A DNA stretch of 64,000 nt from Carnobacterium_A sp047553015. Its GTDB lineage: Bacteria > Bacillota > Bacilli > Lactobacillales > Carnobacteriaceae. The notes below the pieces were generated by a model that did no database searches, was not told the DNA's origin, and saw nothing but the letters and a program-made list of their open reading frames with translations. Shown one piece after another: positions 9,000 through 19,309 of the stretch (the first letter of the stretch is position 1; each line of letters opens with the position of its first letter). The DNA lies in the NCBI RefSeq assembly GCF_047553015.1, contig NZ_CP180212.1, positions 868,001 to 932,000 on the forward strand, written 5' to 3'. The position numbers and the translations under genes are program-made.

Positions 9000-10205
9000 A
9001 TGTTGAAAAATAAAAATATTGCGTTGTATGTTTGTGGAGGTATAGCATCCTATAAAGCTGTTGACTTAGTTAGACAGTTTATTAAACAAGGAGCAAATGT
9101 TAAAGTAGCAATGACAGCATCCGCTATGGAATTCGTAACCCCTTTGACGTTTCAAATAGTGAGTAAACACTATGTATATACAGATACATTTGTTGAAAGA
9201 GAAGAAGATAAAGTTAGTCACATCCATTTAGCAGACTGGACAGATTTAGCTATCATTGCACCTGCCACGGCGAATGTTATTGCTAAGGTGGCGAATGGAA
9301 TAGCAGATGATTTTGTTACGACAACTTTATTAGCTACAACAGCTCCTGTTTTTGTTGTACCTGCAATGAATTCACATATGTTGGAGAATCCAGCAACTAT
9401 TCGTAATTTTGCGACCTTAAGATTAGATAAGCGTTTTGTTATGGAACCAGAAACGGGCTTTCTGGCGGAAGGATACGAAGGTAAAGGTAGGCTGCCAGAA
9501 CCGTTAACGATTGTTGATTCAGTCAAACAATTTATGATTTCAAGACAAGAAACACTGCCATTGAAAAATAAGCGTGTAATTATAACAGCAGGTGGGACAA
9601 AAGAACGCATTGATCCGGTTCGTTATATAACCAATGATTCATCTGGTAAGATGGGTTACAGTTTAGCGAGCGTTGCCAGAGATTTAGGAGCACAAGTAAC
9701 GCTTATTTCTGCTACTAAACAATTGCCTGAACCTTTTGGAGTAACGGTTGTCTATGTAAGCTCTGCTTTAGATATGTTAGATGCTGTATTGAACGAATAC
9801 GCATCAGCAGACATCGTTGTGATGGCTGCGGCTGTATCGGATTATCGTCCCAAAAAACAGGCTTCTAAAAAAATTAAAAAGAATGAAGAGCGGTTGACGA
9901 TAGAATTAGAAAAAACAACAGATATTTTGTACCAATTGGGACACACTAAACAGCAACAGTTTTTAATTGGCTTTGCTGCAGAAACAAACAACCTTGAAAA
10001 CTATGCTAAAGGAAAACTGGAACGTAAAAAAGCGAATATGATTGTTGCCAATGATGTATCAAAACCAAATAGAGGATTTAATCAAGAAACAAATGAAGTG
10101 ACTATTTTTATGCAAAATAGTGAACCAGTTCAAATTTCGCTTCGCAGTAAACAAAAAGTTGCTGAAGAAATCTTTAAAGTAGCTATAGAGCAAATGATTA
10201 AGTGA
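9000..10205 (+). CDS. coaBC: Bifunctional phosphopantothenoylcysteine decarboxylase / phosphopantothenate-cysteine ligase
   Basis: 401 residues, catalysing two consecutive steps of coenzyme A synthesis. The flavin-dependent CoaC half (1-180) has the active histidine in SHIHLADW (H76) and the PAMN motif (121-124). The CoaB ligase half (about 187-401) begins with IITAGGTKERIDPVRYITN and has FLIGFAAETNN and VANDVS. At the site where E. coli CoaC has its catalytic Cys158 (ACG) this protein reads LAEG, with Glu157. An AAGGAGGT lies 10 bases before the ATG. It heads the run coaBC-priA-def-fmt-rsmB. Confidence 0.95.
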   Translation: MLKNKNIALYVCGGIASYKAVDLVRQFIKQGANVKVAMTASAMEFVTPLTFQIVSKHYVYTDTFVEREEDKVSHIHLADWTDLAIIAPATANVIAKVANGIADDFVTTTLLATTAPVFVVPAMNSHMLENPATIRNFATLRLDKRFVMEPETGFLAEGYEGKGRLPEPLTIVDSVKQFMISRQETLPLKNKRVIITAGGTKERIDPVRYITNDSSGKMGYSLASVARDLGAQVTLISATKQLPEPFGVTVVYVSSALDMLDAVLNEYASADIVVMAAAVSDYRPKKQASKKIKKNEERLTIELEKTTDILYQLGHTKQQQFLIGFAAETNNLENYAKGKLERKKANMIVANDVSKPNRGFNQETNEVTIFMQNSEPVQISLRSKQKVAEEIFKVAIEQMIK

Positions 10206-10219
10206 GGAAGTGGTAAAGA

Positions 10220-12634
10220 GTGGTTTCAATTGCTAAGGTTATTGTAGATGTCCCAACGATGCAAACAAATAAACCCTACGATTATTTGATTCCAGCTGAA
10301 TTTGATGAACAAATAATGCCTGGAATGCGGGTAGAAGTTCCTTTTGGACAAGGAACTAGAAAAGTTCAAGGATTTGTTGTTGAAATTACTCAAGCAAGTA
10401 ATTTTGAGGGAGAGTTAAAAGCTATAGCTAATTTAATGGATTTAACAGCTGTTTTAGATGAAGAATTGCTGTTATTAGGACGTGAAATGGCAAGATGGAC
10501 TTTTTCTTTTCAAATTACTTGTTATCAAACCATGTTGCCGGCTATGTTGCGCGCAAAATATGAAAAAAAAATAAAAATAATAGATGAAATACCAGAAAAT
10601 TTATTCTATGAATTATTTAAAGGCAGAAATGAATTAACTTGGGATGAAGCGACGGAACGTGGATTGTTGCCTCAATTATTAAAGTTAAAGAAAAAAGAAT
10701 GGGTTGAATTGTCTTACTCTGTAAAAAACCAAGCAAAAACAAAAAAAAGACGTATGGTACAATCTGATTTAAGCTTTGAGCAATTAGAAGAAGAGATTAT
10801 AGGATTAGGTAAACGAGCTCCTAAACAGTCATTATTATTGAGACAACTTCAATTATTGACTAATGAATCGATTAGTACTACTGATATGAATAAAAAATAT
10901 GGGATTTCTGTAGCTATCTTACGTGAAGCTGAAAATAAAAAATGGCTTTATTTTTTTGAAGAAGAAATCTATCGTGATCCATTCAAGCATAAAGAATTTA
11001 AAAAGACTGAGCCGTTTGTATTGAATGATACGCAAGAAAAAGCATTAAAACCGATTATAAAAGCGGTTAAACAGCACGAAAAAGAAGTTTTTCTACTTAA
11101 AGGTGTAACTGGAAGTGGAAAAACAGAAATTTATTTACAAACGATAGCGGAAACACTAAAAAATGGTCAATCAGCCTTAATGCTTGTACCAGAAATTGCT
11201 TTAACCCCTCAAATGGTTCATTCTTTTAAAGGACGATTTGGTGAAGCAGTTGCTGTTTTACACAGCGGCTTATCAATAGGTGAAAAATACGATGAATGGC
11301 GTAAAATAGAGAGGCAAGAAGCTAAAGTAGTTGTTGGCGCACGATCTTCTATCTTTGCTCCGGTTAAGAACATTGGTGTGATTATTATTGATGAAGAACA
11401 TGAAGGAACGTATAAGCAAGATGAAAATCCACGTTATCATGCTAAAGACGTAGCGATTTGGAGAGCAGATTATCATAGTTGTCCAGTTATCCTGGGTAGC
11501 GCGACACCATCATTAGAATCACGCGCACGCGCTTATAAAAAAGTGTATACTTTACTTGAATTACCTGAACGAGTAAATAAAAAAGATTTACCCGTAGTGG
11601 AAGTTGTTGACATGCGTGAAGAAGTAAAATTGGGAAACCGTAGTAATTTTTCAATTGTCCTACAAGAAAAAATAAGAGATCGACTGGCTAAAAAAGAACA
11701 GATTGTTCTGCTATTAAATCGTCGTGGGTACTCTTCTTTTGTTATGTGTAGAGACTGCGGATTTGTTTTGCCCTGTCCTAATTGTGATATTTCCTTAACC
11801 TTGCATATGGATACAAAACTGATGAAATGTCATTATTGTGGACATGAAGAAGCAATACCTCGCATCTGTCCAAGTTGTAACGGACATAAGATTCGGTATT
11901 ATGGTACTGGAACACAAAAAATAGAAGAGGAACTCCGTGATATCATACCAGAAGCAAGAGTGATTAGGATGGATGTCGATACAACCAGAAAAAAAGGCGC
12001 CCACGAAAAATTATTATCTGCTTTTGGGAATAAAGAAGCAGATATATTGTTAGGTACTCAGATGATTGCAAAGGGATTAGATTTCCCTAATATTACACTA
12101 GCTGGAGTACTAAACGCGGACACTGGATTAGGTTTGCCGGACTTCAGAGCAAGTGAACGGACCTTTCAATTATTAACTCAAGTGAGTGGACGAGCAGGAA
12201 GAGCCGAGTTAACAGGAGAAGTAATTGTTCAAACATTTAATCCAGAACATTATTCTATTCAGTTAGCTCAAAAACATGATTACGATGCTTTCTACCAAAA
12301 AGAAATGATTTTGAGACATAGAGGCAATTACCCACCATTTTATTTCACTATCTTAATTACGACAAGCCATACTGAAGAATTACAAGCTTCAAAAAAAATG
12401 CAAGAAATTGTAGAGTCCATTAGGCCAAATTTAAGTCCAGAAACAATCTTGCTAGGTCCTACACCAAAAGCAGTCGCGCGAGTAAATAATCGGTATTACT
12501 ATCAAACAATTATTAAGTATAAACACGAACCAACTTTATTTAAGCAATTACAAGAATTATTGAATCAGTCACAAAAAGAGATGTCAAAAGGTTTACAAAT
12601 CGCGATTGATTCTGAACCGATGCACTTTATTTAA
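10220..12634 (+). CDS. priA: Primosomal replication-restart helicase PriA
   Basis: 804 residues, superfamily 2 helicase that reloads the replisome at stalled forks. It has an N-terminal 3'-end-binding domain, Walker A GVTGSGKTE, DEEH box (IIIDEEHEGTYKQ), and the paired zinc-binding cysteines CRDCGFVLPCPNC and CHYCGHEEAIPRICPSC between the helicase lobes. Motif V/VI region VSGRAGRAE is intact. The start is GTG at 10220 with a GAGGAAGTGG just upstream, 14 bp after coaBC. Confidence 0.97.
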   Translation: MVSIAKVIVDVPTMQTNKPYDYLIPAEFDEQIMPGMRVEVPFGQGTRKVQGFVVEITQASNFEGELKAIANLMDLTAVLDEELLLLGREMARWTFSFQITCYQTMLPAMLRAKYEKKIKIIDEIPENLFYELFKGRNELTWDEATERGLLPQLLKLKKKEWVELSYSVKNQAKTKKRRMVQSDLSFEQLEEEIIGLGKRAPKQSLLLRQLQLLTNESISTTDMNKKYGISVAILREAENKKWLYFFEEEIYRDPFKHKEFKKTEPFVLNDTQEKALKPIIKAVKQHEKEVFLLKGVTGSGKTEIYLQTIAETLKNGQSALMLVPEIALTPQMVHSFKGRFGEAVAVLHSGLSIGEKYDEWRKIERQEAKVVVGARSSIFAPVKNIGVIIIDEEHEGTYKQDENPRYHAKDVAIWRADYHSCPVILGSATPSLESRARAYKKVYTLLELPERVNKKDLPVVEVVDMREEVKLGNRSNFSIVLQEKIRDRLAKKEQIVLLLNRRGYSSFVMCRDCGFVLPCPNCDISLTLHMDTKLMKCHYCGHEEAIPRICPSCNGHKIRYYGTGTQKIEEELRDIIPEARVIRMDVDTTRKKGAHEKLLSAFGNKEADILLGTQMIAKGLDFPNITLAGVLNADTGLGLPDFRASERTFQLLTQVSGRAGRAELTGEVIVQTFNPEHYSIQLAQKHDYDAFYQKEMILRHRGNYPPFYFTILITTSHTEELQASKKMQEIVESIRPNLSPETILLGPTPKAVARVNNRYYYQTIIKYKHEPTLFKQLQELLNQSQKEMSKGLQIAIDSEPMHFI

Positions 12635-12655
12635 TAAAAGAAAGCGGGAAAAAAA

Positions 12656-13150
12656 ATGGCTTTATTACCAATAATAAAATACCCTAACCCGGTATTAGTT
12701 ACACCGACTAAAGAGGTACTAGATATTACAGATGAAATCATTCAGTTAATGGATGATATGTATGAAACAATGGTAAATGGTGATGGAATTGGTATTGCGG
12801 CACCTCAAGTAAATCAATCCCTTAGAATAGCACTAGTTGAAATTGATGAAGAAACAGGTCTATTTGAAATGATTAACCCTAAGATTATAAAGTCTTCAGG
12901 TAAAGCAATTGACGTTGAAGGTTGTCTAAGTTTTCCGGAAATCTACGGTACAGTTGAACGAGCAGAAACGATTGTTCTTCAGTATTTTGATAGAGATGGC
13001 GACGCTTATGAAGTTGAAGCAGAAGATTATCTAGCACGCGTTTTTCAACATGAGTTAGAACATCTTGATGGAAAGTTATTTACAGATAAAATTATTCAGA
13101 AAATCAAACCAGAAGACTTAGAAGAATATATGGAGGAGAATATAACATGA
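12656..13150 (+). CDS. def: Peptide deformylase
   Basis: 164 residues. It removes the formyl group from the N-terminal methionine of new proteins, using a metal ion. All three family motifs are present: GIGIAAPQ (44-51), EGCLSFP with metal ligand C90, and QHELEH with ligands H132 and H136 and catalytic E133. The short length fits the type 1 class rather than the longer Gram-positive type 2. The stop overlaps the fmt start (ATGA), so the enzymes adding and removing the formyl group are coupled. Confidence 0.96.
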   Translation: MALLPIIKYPNPVLVTPTKEVLDITDEIIQLMDDMYETMVNGDGIGIAAPQVNQSLRIALVEIDEETGLFEMINPKIIKSSGKAIDVEGCLSFPEIYGTVERAETIVLQYFDRDGDAYEVEAEDYLARVFQHELEHLDGKLFTDKIIQKIKPEDLEEYMEENIT

Positions 13151-14100
13151 CAAAAATAGTATTTATGGGAACACCAGCATTTTCTGTTCCAATATTAGAA
13201 GCTCTAATTGAGGAGAACTATGAAATACTAGCCGTAGTTACGCAACCAGATAGACCGGTTGGCAGAAAAAAGGTTATGACACAAACTCCAATAAAAATTG
13301 CGGCACTTAAGCATAATTTAATCGTTTTACAGCCAGAGAAAATAACGGGTTCAGACGAAATGACTCAAATAATAGAGATGAAACCAGATTTACTTATTAC
13401 GGCAGCGTTCGGGCAATTTTTGCCTCAAAAATTATTAAACGCACCAAAATATGGTGCACTAAATGTTCATGCTTCTCTTTTACCTAAATACCGTGGAGGC
13501 GCACCCGTCCATTATGCTTTAATAAAAGGTGAAAAAGAAACAGGGGTAACCATTATGTACATGGAGAAAAAAATGGATGCTGGTGCAATGTTATCTCAGC
13601 GTTCTTTAGAAATCACGGAAAGTGATGATGTAGGAACTCTTTTTGAACGCTTGAGTGCGTTAGGAAAAGAGCTATTGATCGATACTCTACCTGATTTATT
13701 AGCTGGTAAAATTAAACCAATCATACAAGATGAAGAAAAGGTTACTTTTTCACCTAATATTAAGCCAGAAGAAGAAAGAATTGACTGGACAAAAGAAGCT
13801 AAAGCAATTGACTGCCAAGTACGAGGTATGCGTCCATGGCCAGTTGCGTATACTATCATAGATAACATCCGAGTAAAAGTTTGGGATACAACTGTTTTAG
13901 AAGAAAAAACAAACGAGAAACCTGGAATGGTTATTAGAATAGAAAAAGCTGCTCTTGTGATTTCTTGCGGAAATCATACAGCAATACAAATTAACGAACT
14001 TCAACCCGCAGGTAAAAGTAAAATGACAACACTAGCCTATTTAACTGGAATAGGAAGCCAAGTAATTATTGGAGAAAAGGTAGGAGAAAATGGAAACTAA
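13147..14100 (+). CDS. fmt: Methionyl-tRNA formyltransferase
   Basis: 317 residues, usual length. It formylates initiator Met-tRNA using 10-formyl-tetrahydrofolate. Catalytic residues are visible as N106 and H108 in LNVHASLLPKYRGGAP and D144 in KKMDAGAM; the C-terminal OB-like tRNA-binding domain occupies about 205-317. It overlaps def by 4 bp and rsmB by 11 bp. Confidence 0.97.
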   Translation: MTKIVFMGTPAFSVPILEALIEENYEILAVVTQPDRPVGRKKVMTQTPIKIAALKHNLIVLQPEKITGSDEMTQIIEMKPDLLITAAFGQFLPQKLLNAPKYGALNVHASLLPKYRGGAPVHYALIKGEKETGVTIMYMEKKMDAGAMLSQRSLEITESDDVGTLFERLSALGKELLIDTLPDLLAGKIKPIIQDEEKVTFSPNIKPEEERIDWTKEAKAIDCQVRGMRPWPVAYTIIDNIRVKVWDTTVLEEKTNEKPGMVIRIEKAALVISCGNHTAIQINELQPAGKSKMTTLAYLTGIGSQVIIGEKVGENGN

Positions 14101-15481
14101 AAAAGATAAAATAGGAACAGATAAGACAGTACAAAAACGGAATACAAAAAAGACTAGTCGTTATTTGGCGATGTCTATTTTAGAAAAAACAGAAAAAGAC
14201 CATTCCTATTCTAATTTGCTCCTCAACGAGACGATACAAAAAAATAATCTATCCCCAGCAGATGCTCGTTTATTAACTGAATTAGTTTATGGTGTACTGC
14301 AGCATAAGTTAACATTAGATTACTATTTGACTTCTTTTTTGAAAGAAAATCAAAAATTAGATGTTTGGGTTCACAATTTATTGCGTTTATCTATTTATCA
14401 AATGATTTACTTAGATAAAATACCTTCTCATGCCATTCTATTTGAAGCTGTAGAAGTAGCTAAGAAAAAAGGCCATATTGGAGTTAGCAAATTTATTAAT
14501 GGTGTTTTGAGAAGTGCTGAACGTAAAGGATTTAAATCACTTGATGAGATAAAAGATCCAGTAGAGCGATTAAGTATTGAAATGAGCATGCCAAAATGGT
14601 TAGTTGAAAAATTTATAGCTGAAATAGGGATAGAAGAAATAAGGAAATTAGGGGAATCCATTTTAAGTCCTAGCCATTCTAGTGCACGTATCAATGAGAA
14701 ATATTTATCTGTCAAAGAGGCTCTAGAGGCAATGGAAGAAGAAGGTTTCCATGTAGAACAGAGTCCTATTTCTCCAGTAGGAGTCATTAGTAAAGGAGGC
14801 CATTTCGCGTCCTCACCTTTATTCCAGTCAGGCCAGTTAACGATACAAGATGAAACATCTATGCTAGTAGCTCCTGCTATGCAAATAGAAGCACATCATC
14901 ACGTATTAGATGCCTGTGCTGCTCCTGGAGGGAAGACGACTCATATTGCTTCATTTCTTTCACAAGAAGCGGGTGGTAAGGTTGTTGCACTAGATTTGCA
15001 CCCACACAAGGTAAAATTAATTGAAGACAATGCTAAACGATTGCGTGTCGATAAAGTTGTTGAAGGAAGAACGATGGATGCTAGGAAAGTTGAAGAGGCT
15101 TTTGAAGATGAAAGTTTTGATCGTATCCTAGTAGATGCACCTTGTTCAGGTTTAGGGTTGATGAGAAGAAAGCCAGATATTAAATACACAAAAAAAGCTC
15201 AAGACATTGCTCAATTAAAAAAAATTCAATTAGATATTTTAACAAGTGTCGCTCCAAAATTAAAAAAAGATGGCTTATTAGTCTATAGTACATGTACGAT
15301 TACTAAAGAAGAAAATCAGGGTACAGTAGAAGCCTTTTTAAGTTCTCATCCTAATTTTGAAAAAACAGAGATTGTTGCGAGCGCTGCTTTGAACGGCACG
15401 ATTCAAGACAATTTAATGCAGATTTATCCACAAGATTTTGGAACAGATGGCTTTTTCATTAGTTGTTTAAGAAAAAAATAG
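14090..15481 (+). CDS. rsmB: 16S rRNA (cytosine-967-C5)-methyltransferase RsmB
   Basis: 463 residues. The N-terminal ~150 residues are a NusB-like RNA-binding domain (after a lysine-rich head of ~25 residues), followed by a Rossmann methyltransferase domain. The SAM-binding motif is DACAAPGGKTTH from D274. The two family cysteines are C352 in DAPCSGLGL and C402 in YSTCTI; one forms the covalent bond to the cytosine and the other releases the product. The ATG lies within fmt, preceded by AGGAGAAA. Confidence 0.95.
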   Translation: METKKDKIGTDKTVQKRNTKKTSRYLAMSILEKTEKDHSYSNLLLNETIQKNNLSPADARLLTELVYGVLQHKLTLDYYLTSFLKENQKLDVWVHNLLRLSIYQMIYLDKIPSHAILFEAVEVAKKKGHIGVSKFINGVLRSAERKGFKSLDEIKDPVERLSIEMSMPKWLVEKFIAEIGIEEIRKLGESILSPSHSSARINEKYLSVKEALEAMEEEGFHVEQSPISPVGVISKGGHFASSPLFQSGQLTIQDETSMLVAPAMQIEAHHHVLDACAAPGGKTTHIASFLSQEAGGKVVALDLHPHKVKLIEDNAKRLRVDKVVEGRTMDARKVEEAFEDESFDRILVDAPCSGLGLMRRKPDIKYTKKAQDIAQLKKIQLDILTSVAPKLKKDGLLVYSTCTITKEENQGTVEAFLSSHPNFEKTEIVASAALNGTIQDNLMQIYPQDFGTDGFFISCLRKK

Positions 15482-15520
15482 AGTTAACAGACTAATTTCT
15501 AAGATTGGTGAGGTGTAGCA

Positions 15521-16282
15521 ATGCATATTTTTTTTCAAAGTGATATTGGAAAGAAAAGAAAAAACAACCAAGATTTTGCTAATTACTTTGAGAATAATCA
15601 AGGAATACCATTGGCAGTTTTGTGTGATGGGATGGGTGGTCATAAAGCTGGCGATGTCGCTAGCGAAATGGCTGTTTCACATTTAGGAGATGCATGGAAA
15701 AATACTAGTTTGACTGAGATAGATACAATTATCGAGTGGATGAAAGAACAGATTAATAGGGAAAATACACGAATTGCCAAAAAATCAACTCAGTATCCTG
15801 ATTTAGAAGGAATGGGTACAACTCTTGTAGCAGCAGCGTTAATTGGAAATCATTTTATTGTTGCGAATGTTGGAGATAGTCGGGCTTATCATTTTATAGA
15901 CGGGAATTTAAAACAAGTAACAGATGACCATTCCTTAGTTAATGAATTATTAAAAAGTGGCGAGATCACAACAAAAGAAGCTATGAATCATCCTCAAAAA
16001 AATGTTTTGACCCGCTCATTGGGAGTTACTAAACAAGTAGAAGTAGATATAGTTACTGCTCCTATCTCAAAAGGTGATCAATTATTACTTTGTTCTGATG
16101 GGCTAACAAACATGGTTGATGATAAAGAAATAGCTGAAATATTAGCTGTTTCTAACAGGAGTTTTGAAGATAAGGTAGGAGACTTAGTCTCATTAGCAAA
16201 TGCAAACGGGGGATACGATAACGTGACAGTCATGCTAACAGAAACCTATAAAGGAAAGGAGAGAAAAAGGACATGCAAATAG
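15521..16282 (+). CDS. stp: PP2C-type serine/threonine protein phosphatase
   Basis: 253 residues (PrpC/Stp family). It is Mn2+/Mg2+-dependent and reverses phosphorylation by the kinase encoded next. Metal-binding motifs are in order: CDGMGGHKAGDVAS, GDSRAYHF, CSDGLTNMVDD and GGYDNVTVML. It is cytoplasmic and has no membrane segment. The 3' end overlaps the kinase gene by 10 bp, as in most Firmicutes. Confidence 0.96.
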   Translation: MHIFFQSDIGKKRKNNQDFANYFENNQGIPLAVLCDGMGGHKAGDVASEMAVSHLGDAWKNTSLTEIDTIIEWMKEQINRENTRIAKKSTQYPDLEGMGTTLVAAALIGNHFIVANVGDSRAYHFIDGNLKQVTDDHSLVNELLKSGEITTKEAMNHPQKNVLTRSLGVTKQVEVDIVTAPISKGDQLLLCSDGLTNMVDDKEIAEILAVSNRSFEDKVGDLVSLANANGGYDNVTVMLTETYKGKERKRTCK

Positions 16283-18264
16283 GATCAAAGTTAAATGGTC
16301 GCTATAAAATAATTGGTACAGTCGGCGGCGGTGGGATGGCTCACGTTTATTTGGCTCATGATTTAATATTAGATAGAGACGTAGCGGTCAAGGTTTTACG
16401 TTATGATTTCCGTGATGACCAAGATACGATTAGGAGATTCAAGCGAGAAGCTCTTGCAGCAACTGAATTAGTCCATCCTAATATTGTGAGTGTCTATGAT
16501 ATTGGCGAGGAAGATGATAATCAATACATTGTTATGGAGTATGTTAAAGGAATGGATTTAAAAAAGTATATTCACACTAACTTTCCAATACCTTATCAAA
16601 AAGTTACCAATATTATGGATCAAGTTCTATCTGCAGTAACGGCTGCTCATCACAATAGAATTATTCATCGTGATTTGAAACCTCAGAATATCTTAATTGA
16701 TGAATCTGGCGTAGTTAAAATCACCGATTTTGGAATAGCTGTCGCTTTATCGCAAACGTCTATTACACAGACTAATTCGTTATTAGGTTCAGTCCATTAT
16801 TTGTCTCCTGAACAAGCACGGGGAGGTATGGCAACAAACCAATCGGATATTTATTCTTTAGGAATTATTTTATATGAACTCTTAACAGGTCACGTTCCGT
16901 TTGATGGTGAGTCTGCTGTTTCGATTGCTTTAAAGCATTTCCAAGAAACTGTTCCTTCTGTTAAAAGTTATGATCAACGTATTCCGCAAGCTTTAGAAAA
17001 TGTTGTTTTAAAGGCTACTGCCAAAGAAATAGCAGATAGATATAAAACCGTTTACGAGATGCAAAATGATCTGGTCACTGCATTATCAGTAGATCGAAGA
17101 GACGAAGCAAAATATACTCCAGTTAGTATGATGGAAAAAACAAAAGTATTAGAACCTATACCAGTGGTTATAAAAAACTCGCAATTAGATGAAAAGATTG
17201 AAAAAGAGGACATATCTAGTAGCAAGCAGCTTAAAAATAGCGAAAAATCAACTAAAGCACAAGCGAAAAAAAGTAAAAAACGCAAAGTATGGCTTCTGAC
17301 AGCAGTAAGTTTAGTTTTATTGGGTATTGGACTATTCTTTGTGATAGCAAATAGTGCGCCCAAAGATGTTGTTGTTCCAAATTTAATAGCTATGACTGAA
17401 AATGAAGCAGCAAAAGTTTTATCTGAAAAAAAATTACTTATCGGAAAAATTACAAAAGAAGCAGACGGCGATATTGAAGAGGGTCTTATTTTAAAATCTA
17501 AACCCAAAGCGGGTTTAAGTGTGAAAGAAAATACACCAGTAGATATCGTAATTAGCTCGGGTAAAGCAACTTTTAAATTCCTAGATTATACGGGGAAATC
17601 TTATGAAGAAGTTGAAGTTCTATTAAGCGAACAAAATTTCACTATAAAGCGTGAAGATCAAAGCAGTGATACGATAGAGGCAGGCTTAATTATCTCGCAA
17701 GATATTAACGAAAATGAAACAGTTATTCCTGAGGATACAACGATTACCTTTGTCGTTAGCACTGGACAAGCTGGTTTTGAAATGCGTGATTTGAGTGGAT
17801 ACACTGAAAAAAGTGTAAGAGATTATGTAAAGGATAACGATCTAAATGTAACCATTACAAAAGAATACTCAGCTGAAGTAGCCCAAGGACAAGTTATCTC
17901 ACAAAATCCAACAGCAGGAACGGTTTTATTTGCAGGAAAAGATATTTCAGTGGTCATTTCACAAGGGCCTAAAGAAATTCCAGTAAAAACGATTAATGAA
18001 AAAATTAGTATTTCTTATAAAGAGCCAGAAGAAGGGAATTCTTCCGGAGATGATGATGAGAGCGTAGAGCCAAATATCATTCCTAATTCAATTACGATTT
18101 ATATAGAAGATCAAGAACATAAATTAGAAACTGTTTTTCAGCAATTCGAAATTTCAGAAGATACTGAAATTAACTTAGCATTTGTTTTACAAGATGGGAA
18201 AAAAGGCAGATACAAAGTTGTCAGAGATGGAGAAACTATCGAAGAAGACGAAGTTTCTCCCTAA
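16273..18264 (+). CDS. pknB: Membrane Ser/Thr protein kinase with PASTA domains
   Basis: 663 residues (PrkC/Stk/PknB family). The cytoplasmic kinase domain (about 10-270) has the glycine loop GTVGGGGMAHVY, the catalytic HRDLKPQN near 133-140 and DFG near 151. A basic stretch leads to one membrane helix at about 339-359. Outside are three PASTA repeats (roughly 366-433, 434-502, 503-570), which bind muropeptides or lipid II, then an acidic linker and a C-terminal domain of ~75 residues. It senses cell-wall state and controls division and wall synthesis. A terminator follows. Confidence 0.95.
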   Translation: MQIGSKLNGRYKIIGTVGGGGMAHVYLAHDLILDRDVAVKVLRYDFRDDQDTIRRFKREALAATELVHPNIVSVYDIGEEDDNQYIVMEYVKGMDLKKYIHTNFPIPYQKVTNIMDQVLSAVTAAHHNRIIHRDLKPQNILIDESGVVKITDFGIAVALSQTSITQTNSLLGSVHYLSPEQARGGMATNQSDIYSLGIILYELLTGHVPFDGESAVSIALKHFQETVPSVKSYDQRIPQALENVVLKATAKEIADRYKTVYEMQNDLVTALSVDRRDEAKYTPVSMMEKTKVLEPIPVVIKNSQLDEKIEKEDISSSKQLKNSEKSTKAQAKKSKKRKVWLLTAVSLVLLGIGLFFVIANSAPKDVVVPNLIAMTENEAAKVLSEKKLLIGKITKEADGDIEEGLILKSKPKAGLSVKENTPVDIVISSGKATFKFLDYTGKSYEEVEVLLSEQNFTIKREDQSSDTIEAGLIISQDINENETVIPEDTTITFVVSTGQAGFEMRDLSGYTEKSVRDYVKDNDLNVTITKEYSAEVAQGQVISQNPTAGTVLFAGKDISVVISQGPKEIPVKTINEKISISYKEPEEGNSSGDDDESVEPNIIPNSITIYIEDQEHKLETVFQQFEISEDTEINLAFVLQDGKKGRYKVVRDGETIEEDEVSP

Positions 18265-18290
18265 AAGAGCGTGAGTCTAGTGATAAGCAG

Positions 18291-18331
18291 AAAAACCCAA
18301 AAGACATAAACTAGTCTTTAGGGTTTTTTGG
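18291..18331 (+). terminator. Terminator after pknB
   Basis: AAACCC..AAGAC (from about 18293) pairs with GTCTT..GGGTTT around a short loop, followed by T residues. It separates the kinase from rsgA. Confidence 0.7.
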
Positions 18332-18401
18332 TGTTAAAATATAAAAAAGACCATTCTTATATATTAGCTTGAATAAATACAAAAAATAAAGGAGGTACAC
18401 T

Positions 18402-19301
18402 GTGCTAAAAGGACAAATTAGAAAGGCGTTGAGTGGATTTTATTATGTTTATCACGAAGGTGAAACGTATCAAACTCGTGGTAGAGGTAACTTTAGAAAA
18501 CGCAAATTAACACCGATGGTCGGTGATTATGTCGAATTTGAGAGTAGCACAACGACTGATGGTATTCTTAAAGAATTATTATCGAGAAAAAACGAACTTA
18601 TCCGTCCTACGGTAGCGAATGTGGATTTAGGAATTATCATTATGTCAGCTATAGAACCTAATTTTTCTACTAATTTACTTGATCGCTTTTTAGTCACGTT
18701 AGAAAGCAAAGGTATCCAAGCTATTATTTATATTACAAAAATAGATTTGTTGAATAAAGAACAAATAGAAGAAATAACGACTATAAAACAACAGTATGAA
18801 AAAATAGGCTATCCTGTTATTCTGCCAGAATTAGAATCAAATCATGCAGCGATAGAGAAATTGGTGGCGTATTTCCCAAATAAATTAACAGTATTTATGG
18901 GACAATCAGGTGCTGGAAAATCAACATTGTTAAATCAAATCGCGCCAGAATTAGACTTGAAAACAGGCATTATTTCTTCAGCATTGGGTCGTGGAAAGCA
19001 TACTACTCGTCATGTTGAGTTGATTCCTTTATATGATGGATTAGTAGCAGATACGCCTGGTTTTAGTTCGATAGACTTTTTAGAGATTGAAACAGAAGAG
19101 TTACCTGAATTATTCTTAGAATTTGTTGAAGTACAAGATCTTTGTCGTTTTAGAAGTTGCATGCACCGAAATGAACCGGGCTGCCAAGTTCAAAAAGAAG
19201 TCTCAGAGGGCCGGATACAGCCTTATCGTTACAAACATTATTTACAGTACCTTGATGAAATTGAAAATAGAAAACCTAAATACAATAAAAAGGAAAAGTG
19301 A
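18402..19301 (+). CDS. rsgA: Ribosome small-subunit assembly GTPase RsgA
   Basis: 299 residues (YloQ family). It is a circularly permuted GTPase that checks late 30S maturation. The N-terminal OB domain (about 1-65) comes first; G4 (ITKIDL) precedes G1 (GQSGAGKSTLLN) and G3 (DTPGFSS), which is the permuted order. The zinc-binding tail carries CRFRSCMHRNEPGC. The start is GTG at 18402, 8 bases after GGAGGT. It is a known PrkC substrate in Bacillus, which fits its place after the kinase. Confidence 0.95.
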   Translation: MLKGQIRKALSGFYYVYHEGETYQTRGRGNFRKRKLTPMVGDYVEFESSTTTDGILKELLSRKNELIRPTVANVDLGIIIMSAIEPNFSTNLLDRFLVTLESKGIQAIIYITKIDLLNKEQIEEITTIKQQYEKIGYPVILPELESNHAAIEKLVAYFPNKLTVFMGQSGAGKSTLLNQIAPELDLKTGIISSALGRGKHTTRHVELIPLYDGLVADTPGFSSIDFLEIETEELPELFLEFVEVQDLCRFRSCMHRNEPGCQVQKEVSEGRIQPYRYKHYLQYLDEIENRKPKYNKKEK

Positions 19302-19309
19302 GGATGTAT

